A stretch of 64,000 nt of DNA. Origin: Rehmannia glutinosa (taxonomy: Eukaryota > Streptophyta > Magnoliopsida > Lamiales > Orobanchaceae). Shown one piece after another: positions 34,289 through 45,129 of the stretch. The notes below the pieces were generated by a model. The model saw nothing but the letters and a program-made list of their open reading frames with translations, did not search any database and was not told the DNA's origin. Within the stretch, counting starts at the first letter, position 1. The number at the start of each line of letters is the position of its first letter. The stretch covers positions 59,567,267-59,631,266 of the forward strand of contig CM071934.1 in assembly GCA_016081115.2 (NCBI GenBank). Reading direction: 5' to 3'. The position numbers and the translations under genes are program-made.

Positions 34289-35310
34289 AAACGATTTTGT
34301 TTTTCTAAATAACAGGGGCGCGGGTTGGGCTCGGGATCCGTCTTACGGAATAGGATCCGATTCTATTTTGTAAAATGACCACCCTACCCTTCTTAGTTGT
34401 TGAAACAAAAAAAAAATAAATATAAAACCCGTGAGTCCTCGATTTTTCAACACATTTTACGATGATGTATAGTGACAAAATATTGGCTAAGTGTCACAAT
34501 ATCTATTATAGATGAGATATGATACTCAAATATTTAATTTCTTCCAATGATGATTACTCTTTCCTTATTTCGAGCATACCGGTCATATTCTTCCTCAAGT
34601 ATTAATTCGTGATCAACTATAGATGACTTTAAGTATTATTGGACCCCTTAAAATTTTAGGAGTACATTCCAATCCTTATAAAAATATTTCAATTTATTCT
34701 ATAATACATTCCTAACTAACTTCCTATTTATTATTTTTGAAATACACCATTGTTATTTCACATCCTTAATTTTAATCTTCTAAATGTTTATTAATGAATA
34801 CATATACATTTTATTTTTTCTCAATTTATTTTTAAAAAAAAGGAAAAGAAAACATTTTTTTTCCTATGCCTTATTTTCGACCCTACCTCTTAAATGGAGA
34901 AATTAACTCATTTTTTTCCTATTATTATTATTCCTTTATTATTTTATATCTCTCAACAAGATTTTATTTTGGGACAAAAAAAAAAAAAAATTTGACATAA
35001 TTCTTCCCCAAAATCGGCCTTATTGAGTAAAGTGGGGAAGTTTTTTTTTTTTTTGAGTAAAGTGGGGAAGTTGTTTCATTTTATTTAACCTACAATATTT
35101 TTAAATTATCCTACTAATCCCACTACACCATCAATTAACAAAACAAAAATTCAATCACCTACCTTCCAACATTCGGCTGAGACTTGTAGGGAGTAGTCAA
35201 TTTGTTTTCTTTTTTTTTTTTATTTATAAAGCCTACCTATCGATCCAACTATGTAATTAAAAAAACAAAAATTCAAAACAAGACAACAAAAAGAAATAAA
35301 AACAATTCCC

Positions 35311-35313
<3 letters not shown>

Positions 35314-35360
<47 letters not shown>
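35314..35360. repeat. (CT)n microsatellite
   Basis: About 23 uninterrupted CT units inside the G2 LTR. Confidence 0.98.
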
Positions 35361-35362
<2 letters not shown>

Positions 35363-37457
35363 GGCCATAGTGCTTAAGGTAGGGAATTCTTCCAATTTTT
35401 TTTTCTTTTTGTTTTGTTAACCCACAAATAGTAGGCCAACTTTTATACTTCAAAAGAAAATAAAAATAAAAATCCCCCTTCTTACCAATAATTCGGCCAT
35501 ATGCTATAGTAGGGGGAATCCAAAATTTTGTTCTATCTATTCAACTATCCAACCTCCCTTCATTTCATCTTTGAGCAAGAGAACACAAGACGCACTTCCA
35601 AAAAGAAAAAAATCCTAAGGGACTGAAAATTTCTAGTAAGGTAAGGAGATTTTTTCTTCCATTTTCATTTTTACCTCTCTTGAAACCCCAAAATATACCT
35701 CCAATTCCTAACTTGATGAATCATTTTGTTGAGGTACTCCTAGAAAAATGTTTCATGAAGAATTAAGAGACCTAGACTTGACCACAAGCTTGAAGTGGAA
35801 ATTTAAGACTACATATTTTTAAGGTGATAAAAATTGTGGCTTAGTATTTTTCCTCTTGACAACTTGAGGAATTAATTTTTGACTCAAGGATATGAATTTT
35901 TGGAGCTTAGGGGCTGACCTATACAAGTTCAAGTTGAGGTTAGAAGCTTGAAGAGAGAAATTCATTTTGGAGACTACTTGAGGATATTAAGGTAAGAATT
36001 AACCCATTTATTTTATGATATTTTCCTTAGACTTGAAACCTTAATTTTAATACCAAAATATGGATATGGTGACATTTAGGGTGTGAACTTTGAGTATTAG
36101 AACCAAGAGCTTGGATTCTTGAGAAGATCTTTATTTTGACCACAACCCGAAAAATTACTACGAGGTTGGTGGAAAATATTTCTACAAAAATACATCATTC
36201 TTTTTACGAGTGCACAAAATGCATGTTCATGTGATAATATGATATTTTATGAATTTTATCGATTATTTATGAGATTTATGTTTTAATGAAATTTTGAGAA
36301 AATAAAAAGATGAGTATGATATTTTTCTTGCATAAAATATTGATAAAATTGCTCATCATTATGCTTTTATGATTTATGATGCTATGAATGTTCAAATATA
36401 TTTTAGAAATGTTTAAAATAATTTGTATATATTATCGGAATTCTGTACTTGTAACTTGTGCAAGAAAAATCGAAGTTTTGGTTATTTTTGCAATTATTGT
36501 GAAATATTGGACCAAAGTATAAATATGAAAAACTATGGAAGCCACCTCCAAAACTTCAAAATATTAGACCCAATAATCTATATATTTCATATATGAAGTG
36601 ACTTGAAAGATTGGGACCCCTTCCGGGGAAGAAAATACAATAAGGAACAAGTTTGATATTAAAATATAAAATTATAAAACTTAAAGGACCAAAACTGTAA
36701 TTCTCGAAACTAGGGAAGTCAAGGTATCTCAAAAACTTTCAGATTTATTTAATATGATATTTTAAACCTTTATTTCAAATTTCATAACCATCCGACTTGA
36801 AACGAGACTTTAACGACAAAAAATCGCTTTTGGGCCAAAATTATAATTTGTGAAAATGAGGTACCTAACTTTAGAAATTTTCAAAACTGTTTTAACCAAA
36901 ACTTATTACTGCCCAAAGAAGTATTTCAATCACCTCAAAATTCTTCCCGGTTTAAGATTTACCTAATTTTAAAATATCAAGTCAAAAATCGAAATTTTTG
37001 GAAACTAGAGGGCGAATCGCAAATTTTATAAAACTTGTCTCGAGCCTCTGGAAAATATAACCCTCTGGGAATTTAAAAAGTTTTGGAACTGACTTTACCC
37101 TTTTCCGAGTCCGGAATCGAAACTTAATGAATTTTAGAACCCGGTAAGAGAATGTTCTCCTTAGTAAAAATAATTTTTATTTTTAAAATTTGCTAAGGAA
37201 CTTGAAGTTGAAATTTTCTAAATCGGTTACCTTATAAATATTTTAAGATATGTATTTCATACTTATCTAATAAAAATAGCGAGCTTGAACATAATGCACT
37301 GAACCAAATATTAAAACCAGCTAGATTATTCGCCCGATAACTAGACCGCGAGTTTTGTTTTTGAAATAAATACCGGATATTGCGTGACCAAGATCATTCC
37401 GGACTTGCTAACTGATTTTATCAAATTTTTTAAACGAGCAAGATAGTACTTGGAAGA

Positions 37458-37650
37458 GTGAAGTGGGATATTGGCTACGGCCTTATCCAAGTGAAGTGGG
37501 ATATTGGCTACGGCCTTATCCAAATTAAGTGGGATAACGGCTACGGCCCTATCCAAGTGAAGTGGGATATTGGCTACTGCCTTATCCAAGTGGGATATCG
37601 GCTACGGCCCTATCCAAGTGAAGTGGGATATTGGCTACGGTCTTATCCAA
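37458..37650 (+). repeat. 33-bp tandem array, six units, in the G2 LTR
   Basis: The unit reads GTGAAGTGGGATATTGG then CTACGGCCTTATCCAA. Five units are 33 bp and one is 28 bp, total 193 bp. Because 33 is a multiple of 3 the array stays open in one frame (37458-37673), but this looks like a by-product, not a gene. Confidence 0.95.
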
Positions 37651-38207
37651 TTGAAAGTGGAAGTAAATATTAATAAGACAATATCAATGCTTGACTGAAT
37701 ATGACCAATCTAACATAATGGCTAATGGAAATCTTTCTACAAACAACGAAACAAAGTCATATGCACTCTCATGCATTGATTTCCATGAAACTATTTTCCG
37801 TGCATAAAAATGAGCCACACTCGCACACCGGCACCCACCCACTGAGGATTTTTGTTCTCACCCCACCTCTTTTATCAACCAGAAGATGAAGGACTGTATC
37901 AGGACGCTGGTGACGATGAATCTCAAGACATAGCCTAGTTCTGTATTGTATTATGGATTTTATTAAGACAATGGACTTTATTTGTGATGATTTAGACCTT
38001 GGACTTATTTGTTGTAATAGCAGGGCGTAGGACTCTGAGAAACAATTATTGCATTGTATTTTTATTTTTCCGGATTCCGCTGCAACCATACTCTGACTTA
38101 GTTATTCCCGTATTTATGCGTTATATTGATGTATGTTGGAGGATAGTTAAAACCGGTATAAGTTTGGTAAATTGTGTCACTGCTTCCATTTTGGGGCGTA
38201 ACAGTTA

Positions 38208-38219
38208 TGGTATCAGAGC
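38208..38219 (+). other. Primer binding site of G2
   Basis: TGGTATCAGAGC, 4 nt after the LTR end, is a perfect match to the initiator tRNA-Met type. The next bases (AAACTTACACCG, GACCCAGGATAGG) match the leader of G1 on its minus strand, showing that the two elements are related. Confidence 0.92.
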
Positions 38220-38975
38220 TCGGTTTGTAAGGAGGAAACTTACACCGTGCCGACCCAGGATAGGTCCCTCCGCCTTGGATTGGGCACCATCTTAGATGAC
38301 CTAAGTTAAAATCTTGGATGAATATTTGAACTCTTTTGGGTTGTCATAGTATTAAGATATCCGGATATTCCTCGGTTTGTATGTTAGGTGATTTAGAAAA
38401 TCCGTGATTTGAAGATTATAATGCCTGATATGATGAGACTTGAAGGATATAAGGTTATCTCTTGATAAGTATATGTTCTGGATGTGATATACTATGGGAT
38501 CTAGATACCTAATGATATTATTTTGGGAAAAAGATAGTAGGGAACTCACTGAGTATAATTATCGATGATAGTACCCTTGTGTTATTCATTCCCAAATACT
38601 TGTACAAACTTAAGTAAGGAAATTTGACTTGTGGTTTAAGTATCACGGTTAAGATACGTTAAAGATGTGACTATTATAGGATCTCGACAAGATGTTACCA
38701 CAAGTATTCTCTAAGTTATGATGGCTATTGTTCACTAAGATTGAATAATGACTTTCTGAGATTATTCAGACTACTATTGTTATTTAGATACTCGTCCAAT
38801 ATTTGAATTAGGTGTTAGTTAATTTGGTCGACTACGACTTAATTTCAGTCGCTAAGTATGGATTAACTATAAGGATTAACTCACCCCAAATGGGAGGACC
38901 CATTTGATCCATATCCTATATATATATATATATATATATATATCGGGTAAATATATATAAAACGAAACAGTAGAT
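38220..38975 (+). other. Leader and unassigned interior of G2
   Basis: The first about 110 bp is related to the G1 leader. From about 38330 to 38915 the sequence is AT-rich with no recognisable frame. An (AT)n run occupies about 38917-38943. Confidence 0.5.
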
Positions 38976-38984
38976 TTTAAAATA

Positions 38985-40446
38985 GAGGAAAAAATATTAA
39001 ACCCCCCGAACTATGCGGTTTTTTGTACTTTACTATATGAACTAATTTTCTTTACACTTTACCATACAAACTATACAAGTTTTGCACTTTGCCCTATAGT
39101 GGTAATCACCGGTGGAATATTCTCCGAATATTCCGGCACGTGCCCTCCACGTGAGGGCAAAACTATCTTTTCCTAAAATTCAAATAGAAGTAGTTACACT
39201 TTACCATCCGAACTTTGTTAAGAATTTTATTTTGCCATCGGACTTTGCACAATTTTCATTTTACCATATCAATTTAAAAAATTAAAAATATTATATGTAT
39301 ATACATTTATTTATCTTTATTTTAAATATTTATTCGTGAAAAAGAAAATTTTAATTAATATTTAACTTAGTAAAACATACTATCAATATTATTATTTTAG
39401 GGTTTAGGTTTATGATTAAGGTGGGTACAAATATCATTGATATCGATTTGTTTTTGGTGGTTTAGACGTCTTTGAATTGTTCTAAGGTTTAGAAAAATTT
39501 CATATTAATTTCACCCAATTTTATAATGTGATGTTGCTTTAGATATGTACTTTTGATTCTTAGTTTGATTTTTAATTGCATATTCAAAACTAATTTTTTG
39601 TATTAAAGAATTATTTTTGTTATTCATAAATTCAAATAATTACATGCTTGGCTAAACGTTTCTTGTGAGACAATTTTGGTTGATTACCACACTACATTGC
39701 CCTCATACTCTTACAAGTAGAGGTCAAACTCAATCGATATTTGGTGAACGAACAAAAAACCATAATTAAACAGAAAATTCGGTACGCATCGTGTGCTGAA
39801 TATTGTACCAAACTAATCAGTTCGGCTCAAACTTTTACCATACTGTTTTTTTGTATTTCGGTCTGTACTTTGGTAAACCAAAATTTTGCAAAAAAAATAA
39901 ATAAATAAAAGAAAATAAATATTGTAATCATAATTATAATATCTATTTAATATTTTTTAATTTTAGTATGCAAAAAATAAATTATAATGCAAAAATAAGT
40001 AATATATACGAGAATATATATAATATAAAAGTAAATTTTATATATGCTAAGTTTTCTATTTCGATTCTCTCACAATATGGTTTAAACTTATTTTTGTTTT
40101 TTATGTATTAAATAAGATAAATAAATGTATATACACATATTGTTTTTTAATTTTCTTAAATTGGTATGACAAAGTGAAAATTGCGCAAAGTTCTGATGGC
40201 AAAGTGAAATTTTAACAAAGTTCAGATGGTAAATTGTAACTACTTCTGTTTGAATTTTAAGTAATGACGATTTTGCCCTCACGTGGAGGGCACGTGCCGG
40301 AATATTCAGGGAATATTCCGCCGACGATGACCGCTATAGGGCAAAATACAAAACTTGTATAGTTTGTATGGTAAAGTGTAAAAGAAATTAATTTAGATGG
40401 TAAAATGCAAAAAATCGCATAGTTTGGGGGTTAGTGTTTTTTCCTC
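38985..40446. mobile_element. Non-autonomous Mutator-like element (MULE), 1.46 kb, long inverted repeats
   Basis: The left end (38985-39318) and right end (40110-40446) are inverted copies about 335 bp long, starting GAGGAAAAAA and sharing GGAATATTC/CGGCACGTGCCCTCCACGTG blocks. TTTAAAATA at 38976-38984 and 40447-40455 is a perfect 9-bp target duplication, the size typical of Mutator-like elements. The 0.8-kb interior is AT-rich with no transposase frame, so it would depend on an autonomous relative. The repeats contain irregular CACTTTACCAT-type subrepeats. Confidence 0.9.
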
Positions 40447-40455
40447 TTTAAAATA

Positions 40456-40792
40456 TGTGGATTTTAAATTAAAGGTGTTTCAAATTCGTTCAATTGAGAT
40501 CCATACTCAGATCCAAGTCTATATGAATCCAAGCAGAGCCTTATAATAGCATCGACCCAACCTGTGTCTAACGTATTAAATAAATGGAAATTGAGAAAAT
40601 AAAAGTGCACACACAAAAAGAAAAAGACAAGAATTTTCTAGTCAATCAAAACCCAACTTACATGCAAGCTCGCAGAAGAAAAACACACAAAGTTTAAGTC
40701 ATGCAGAGTCTCAAGAAAACCATGCAAGCTGCACAACAGGTTGTGCTTATTAATTACCACAATTGCATGGACAATGGAGTTATAAATAATAA
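40456..40792 (-). other. 3' flank of the DUF247 remnant
   Basis: On the minus strand this follows the DUF247 stop codon and probably includes its old 3' untranslated region. No coding region is seen. Confidence 0.45.
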
Positions 40793-41020
40793 TTATGTAG
40801 AACGTGGAGGACAAAAGTAAGTTAAGACAGTAAAGACAGTTTGAATAATGGTGAGGACCGAAAGGAAAATAGCTCCAATGAAAGAGAGAATAGCCCATGG
40901 ATTAGTAAAGTAATTGTGGCAGAGATAAGCTCTCCATCGATGCCATCTCTGCTGGCAATAAGCACTGACCTCTTTATGAACCCTGTCCAAGCTGCTATCT
41001 GGGTCGAGCGTTATATCCTT
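40793..41020 (-). pseudogene. DUF247 (UPF0481) gene, C-terminal 75 codons only
   Basis: The minus-strand frame enters at 41020 directly from the copia LTR boundary and ends in a stop at 40793-40795. It reads like the end of DUF247 proteins: a conserved helical part (DRVHKEVSAYCQQRWHRWRA) followed by the C-terminal membrane segment that closes the family (WAILSFIGAIFLSVLTIIQT). The family is usually about 400-500 residues, so roughly four fifths is missing. The frame is intact up to the junction, which suggests a fairly recent insertion. DUF247 proteins are plant-specific membrane-anchored proteins; some act in grass self-incompatibility, but that role should not be assumed here. Confidence 0.8.
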
Positions 41021-41021
41021 G

Positions 41022-42578
41022 TGTTGGGAAATTTATTGTTTAGATTTTGATGAATGCCATGTAAAACTTAGAATAGGAAGTTGGCACCCCACTTTTTGTT
41101 GTAAACTGCATTGTAATAAATAGGGCTGGTCAAGCTGAGTTAAGTCGGCTATGCCCAAACATGCAAGAAGACAAGCGGAGACTAGTAGGAAGACTCATTG
41201 CGAGACAGTGAGTTTGGCAAAAGAAGAGAAGACGGAACTCGATCAAGGTGCGGTGAGATGCGGTGAGTAAAGCATCGATCAAGTCAACTCAAGATAGTCA
41301 AGTCTCTAGTTGAAGTGATGAAAGAGTCATTTAATGATTGGAAGTCGACTCTAAGTCACCTCCGGGAAAGCAAGGAAATGCGGTCAAGTCGAGATAATCG
41401 AAAGAGATCCGTTGCCACGTAAATCAAGAGAATTACTTAAACAAGTAATATCTCCATGCTACCTTTCTGAGTGCTCGATCCACGAGAAGTGTGCAAGGGG
41501 AATAAACCAATGGGAAGCACTACACCGTGTCGGCGCTCCGAAAAGTCAAGAATAATTCATACGAGGAAGTGGCAATTCCAAGGATCGCAACAAGACAAGC
41601 CAACGACCACAAGTGACTTTCAAAAATAAGCCTATCTCTTCAACGGGCAAATTTTTGAAAGATCACTATAAAAGGCTGAGGGATGACTCTGAAGATATAG
41701 TTGATTACCTGAACCAAAAACATTCAAGCTAACATCGAATGTAGTCAAAATATTCTCAAAATCATTCAAGTTTAATCCTCAAGCCTACACTACGAAGAAA
41801 ATCAATCCAACACTCACCGTGAAGGAAAGATAGCTTCAATCAGTTGAAGAGGAAACTTTAGAAGAAAAGGGGTCTACATTCCGCGAAGGATTGTAGGAAG
41901 GTTCAAGGTCGAACCAGTCTCGAGTTTTTGGAGGGCTTCGTGATCAAATCATAAGAACTTGAGCAAGTGAGTTGAGTAGCAAGCAGTCGCCCTGTGAAGA
42001 AGTTTCGAGCCTCGGACAAGAAGCCACCGAGTGACCAAGGCATCTCCAGATCGAGTCCCAAAGGATCAAGTCATTTGTGTGATCAAGACTTGTATATGGA
42101 CTTACCACTCTTTATCTTGATCAATACTTAGTGGATTTCTCCAGGAGTTGGAGAAGAGAGGAGTAGAAGAATTACCCCATCTTCAAACCTCTATAAAAAC
42201 TTATCGTGTCATTTACATTTCAAAGACTTTAATTCCCGCATCTTATTTGTTTAATTTGCCGACACATTTGCTATCCAACTCGATAATCTCAAAGTACTAA
42301 AACCCAAGATTAAATCATTACCAAACCAAACTTAAGGGTGTTAAGTCTTCCAATAAAAACAAACCACAGTTGAGCTAATTCAGTCTTAAAATTTGAGTTA
42401 TTCTTTCAACAAAACGAGTCTGCGTTGAGTGACTAACTCTACCGATTAACTAAATTGGTCATTCCACCAAGGACACAACAGATTGTATAGTGTCAACTCA
42501 ATTTTAAAAAGTGAAAAGTTGGTAAGGTTTATTCAACCCCCCTTCTAAACCTTACACTCACACCCCTTGGGACCTACA
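41022..42578 (+). repeat. LTR 1 of the SIRE-like array (5' of copy B)
   Basis: Starts TGTTGGGAAATTTATTG and ends CTTGGGACCTACA, 1,557 bp. A TATA box (CTATAAAAGG) lies at 41666-41675. Confidence 0.92.
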
Positions 42579-42814
42579 CTTGGACATCGAGTTGAATAAG
42601 TTAGCCATGACTTTGTCGCTACCGACCGCCTTTTGTATGACTCCACACGAGTGCGGGAGGCTCACATCCTGTCTTTTGTCAATTATGTTGTCCATAAAAA
42701 AGATGTAAGAAGTAACCTCATTCCCTGCCCTGACGAGCTATCAGGTTAAGGTACAAGGATTCGAGTGAGTCATCTACGATTATAAGAGGGAGCCTGAGAT
42801 GTAAGAAGTAACCT
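42579..42814 (+). other. Foreign insert replacing the primer binding site and gag start of copy B
   Basis: At the same place copy C has a primer binding site, leader and gag start (51485-51670). Copy B instead has about 236 bp of unrelated sequence that joins the gag frame at TTTTGGAAAATTCG. GATGTAAGAAGTAACCT occurs twice (about 42703 and 42799), the second time at the junction. Short open frames occur but I cannot assign them. Confidence 0.7.
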
Positions 42815-44640
42815 TTTGGAAAATTCGTATGCAGGCTCATCTATCAGCATTACATGATGAGATGTGGATAGTGATAGAGGATGGGCCACTGCAAATCTTA
42901 AAAGTGAACATTTGTAAGAAGAGCTACAGTTTGAAGGTGAAGAGGATGTTGCCCCTAGACCCTATGGTTGAAAAACCAAGAATCGAATGGACAAATGATG
43001 ACGAGAAAAAGATACAACCTGGACAATCTAGCCAAGGACATCCTTTACAAAACCTTGGACAAAGCCATGTTCAATAAAGTCAAATCACGCAAAACGGCTA
43101 AAGAAATCGGGACAAGCTAACATTAATTTGTGAAGGCTCGTGAGCAAATCAAGGAAAATAAATTATCGGTGGCGTACAAAAATTTGAGAATTTCAAAATG
43201 ATCGCAGGAGAGAACCTGGATCAACTGGATGCTCGGTTCACGTAAATCCCAACGAGCTATCCGCACTTGGAAAGGAATCTACACATAAGAAAATGTGTAT
43301 GAAGATACTAAAAAGTCTCAAATTGAATGGGAAATGAAGGTCATGGCACCGAGACATTCCATGGACCTATCGAAGACCTCCAACCATAAACTATTCTCGG
43401 ATCTCAAAGCCTACGAATTTGAGTGAGAAGAAAAGATCAGGAAGAGACATTTGCACTCCAAAACAATTGCTCTAATTGTTAAGGATGGAAAGAGAGCCGA
43501 GGTCAAAAAAGTCATTGATCCAGGAAGAAATAGCCCCGATGGTTAAAATGTTCAACAAGTTCTTCAATAAGAACTACAAGAGAGGCAAGGGCGAATCTTC
43601 CGAAGACACTCGGCTCCCTCCAAGTCAAGGGAAGATAGGCCAACCAAGAGAACAGAGATCATCAAAAAGCTGAATATCAAAGGGCCGACAATCCAAGAAT
43701 GGAAAGAGTCGATCAAAAGGTTGAATATCTATCTTTGAACTGTAGGCAACCAGGTCACTATGCCATTGATTGTCCATATCCTGTAGTCAACAAATACATG
43801 AATGAAGAAGAAAGAAATGTCTTGAGAGAAAGAAGAAAAGAAAAGAAAAAGGCAATGTTGGTCGCAGAGAGGCCGAGACAGCCAAGTCAAGAGAGACAAT
43901 TTGATTGAGAGAGCGGTGGCCGACTACTCAAGTGACTCGAAGAAGAAGCCCCGATCCGTTTGATGGCCAAGGAACAAGATCAACCTCGACCAAGAAGATG
44001 AGGTACACTCTAACTCATCAAACTCGATTCTAGTGATAGTGATCGTGACACACACACTTCATCACCCACTGATCTTTATGAATCATTAGGCAAAATGATG
44101 AAAGATTTTGAACACATTAAATCCTCACACACACTACTAAATGAGGAAAACAGCCTACACTAAGAGCTAAAACTCAAACTCACGGTGACTAAGGAGCCGA
44201 GTACTCTAAGTCAAATAGCCGATGAGAATAAAAGTTTAAAATTCGAAAAATGCCAAGCTAATAGCAGAAATAGCCGCCATAGAAAAGAGGGAGAATGACC
44301 TCAAAAATGTGATTGACTCATTCTCTAAGGCATCTAAATCATTGGATGATCTTATTATGAGTCAAAGAGAATGTGGAGACAAGACAGCTTAGATTTAATT
44401 TCTCGTGCTATGTCAAACTCCAAAAGTAATTTTGGAAAAAGGATCTTCAAGCAATGAAGTGTCTCAAAATCCAAAACTCCACATGGTGCACACACATTCA
44501 CTCCAAAGCACAATTACAAGCAAACTGGCCTTGGTTATAAAGGAAAAGGAAAACGGCCGGTTGGGTGCGTTGAGAGGACGATTGAGAAGAAATTCACCAA
44601 GTTCCTCAAAGAAACTCCAAACAAGAATTACTCAGTAAAG
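42815..44640 (+). pseudogene. gag remnant of SIRE-like copy B
   Basis: Pieces in several frames match copy C gag in order: MQAHLSALHDEMWIVIEDGP (42829), a DILYKTLDKAMFNKVK-type segment, the nucleocapsid region at 43699-43908 with CRQPGHYAIDC, and a coiled-coil-like tail up to about 44640. The knuckle lacks its first Cys. Multiple frameshifts. Confidence 0.85.
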
Positions 44641-45129
44641 AAGAAACAGAGCTACCAAAAACCCCAAAAGTTCTATAAAAGAAACACATATGATGGGAAT
44701 GGTAGAAAATATCCAAGCCAAGCCGATTGGAACGATGTGAACTATCAACATAGACTTATGGAATATAAGCCCAAATGGCAAAGGCCTAGAACTCAAAGAA
44801 AGGCCATTCCCAAAGTATAAGAGCTTTCATCAACACACATATGCACCTAGGCACTACACTCAGAGACACCACAATTACCCAAAGAAGGCAATTGCTAAAA
44901 CACATATACAGCATACGCATACAAAAGAGACAATTTGTATGAACCTAGAATCCCCAAGCAATTTGCCAAAATTAATTATGATTATGGCATCGATAGATGG
45001 CAACCCCTTAGAGCGATCATTTGGCTATAGGCTGGTTGGATCATCTTACAATACTAACCCCTCAGACCTGCACAAGTATGGGTACCTAAAACTTAATTTC
45101 CTTGATTGCGGGTTCAAGGAACAACCGAG

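Larger units (their letters stand above)
34430..38203 (+). mobile_element. Ty3/gypsy 5' LTR of element G2 (about 3.8 kb)
   Basis: The end is clear: TTTGGGGCGTAACA at 38190-38203, followed by a primer binding site. The start is inferred at 34430, where CGTGAGTCCTCGATTTTT resembles the G1 LTR start TGTGAAGCCCCGATTTTT. It resembles G1 in length and end sequence, and the leader after the primer binding site is also related. It contains a (CT)n microsatellite and a 33-bp tandem array. No 3' LTR is in the window, so the element is incomplete or very rearranged. Short frames within it are not genes. Confidence 0.75.

Noticed and set aside
35202..35420. A 72-codon frame with a Ser/Leu repeat
   Set aside because: It is created by the (CT)n microsatellite.
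37458..37650. CRISPR-like array of regular repeats
   Set aside because: The units are contiguous with no unique spacers, and the DNA is plant nuclear.
37458..37673. Repeat protein of 11-residue units (KWDIGYGLIQV-like)
   Set aside because: It is the translation of a 33-bp tandem array in a gypsy LTR; the frame stays open only because 33 is divisible by 3, and there is no start context or conserved flanking sequence.
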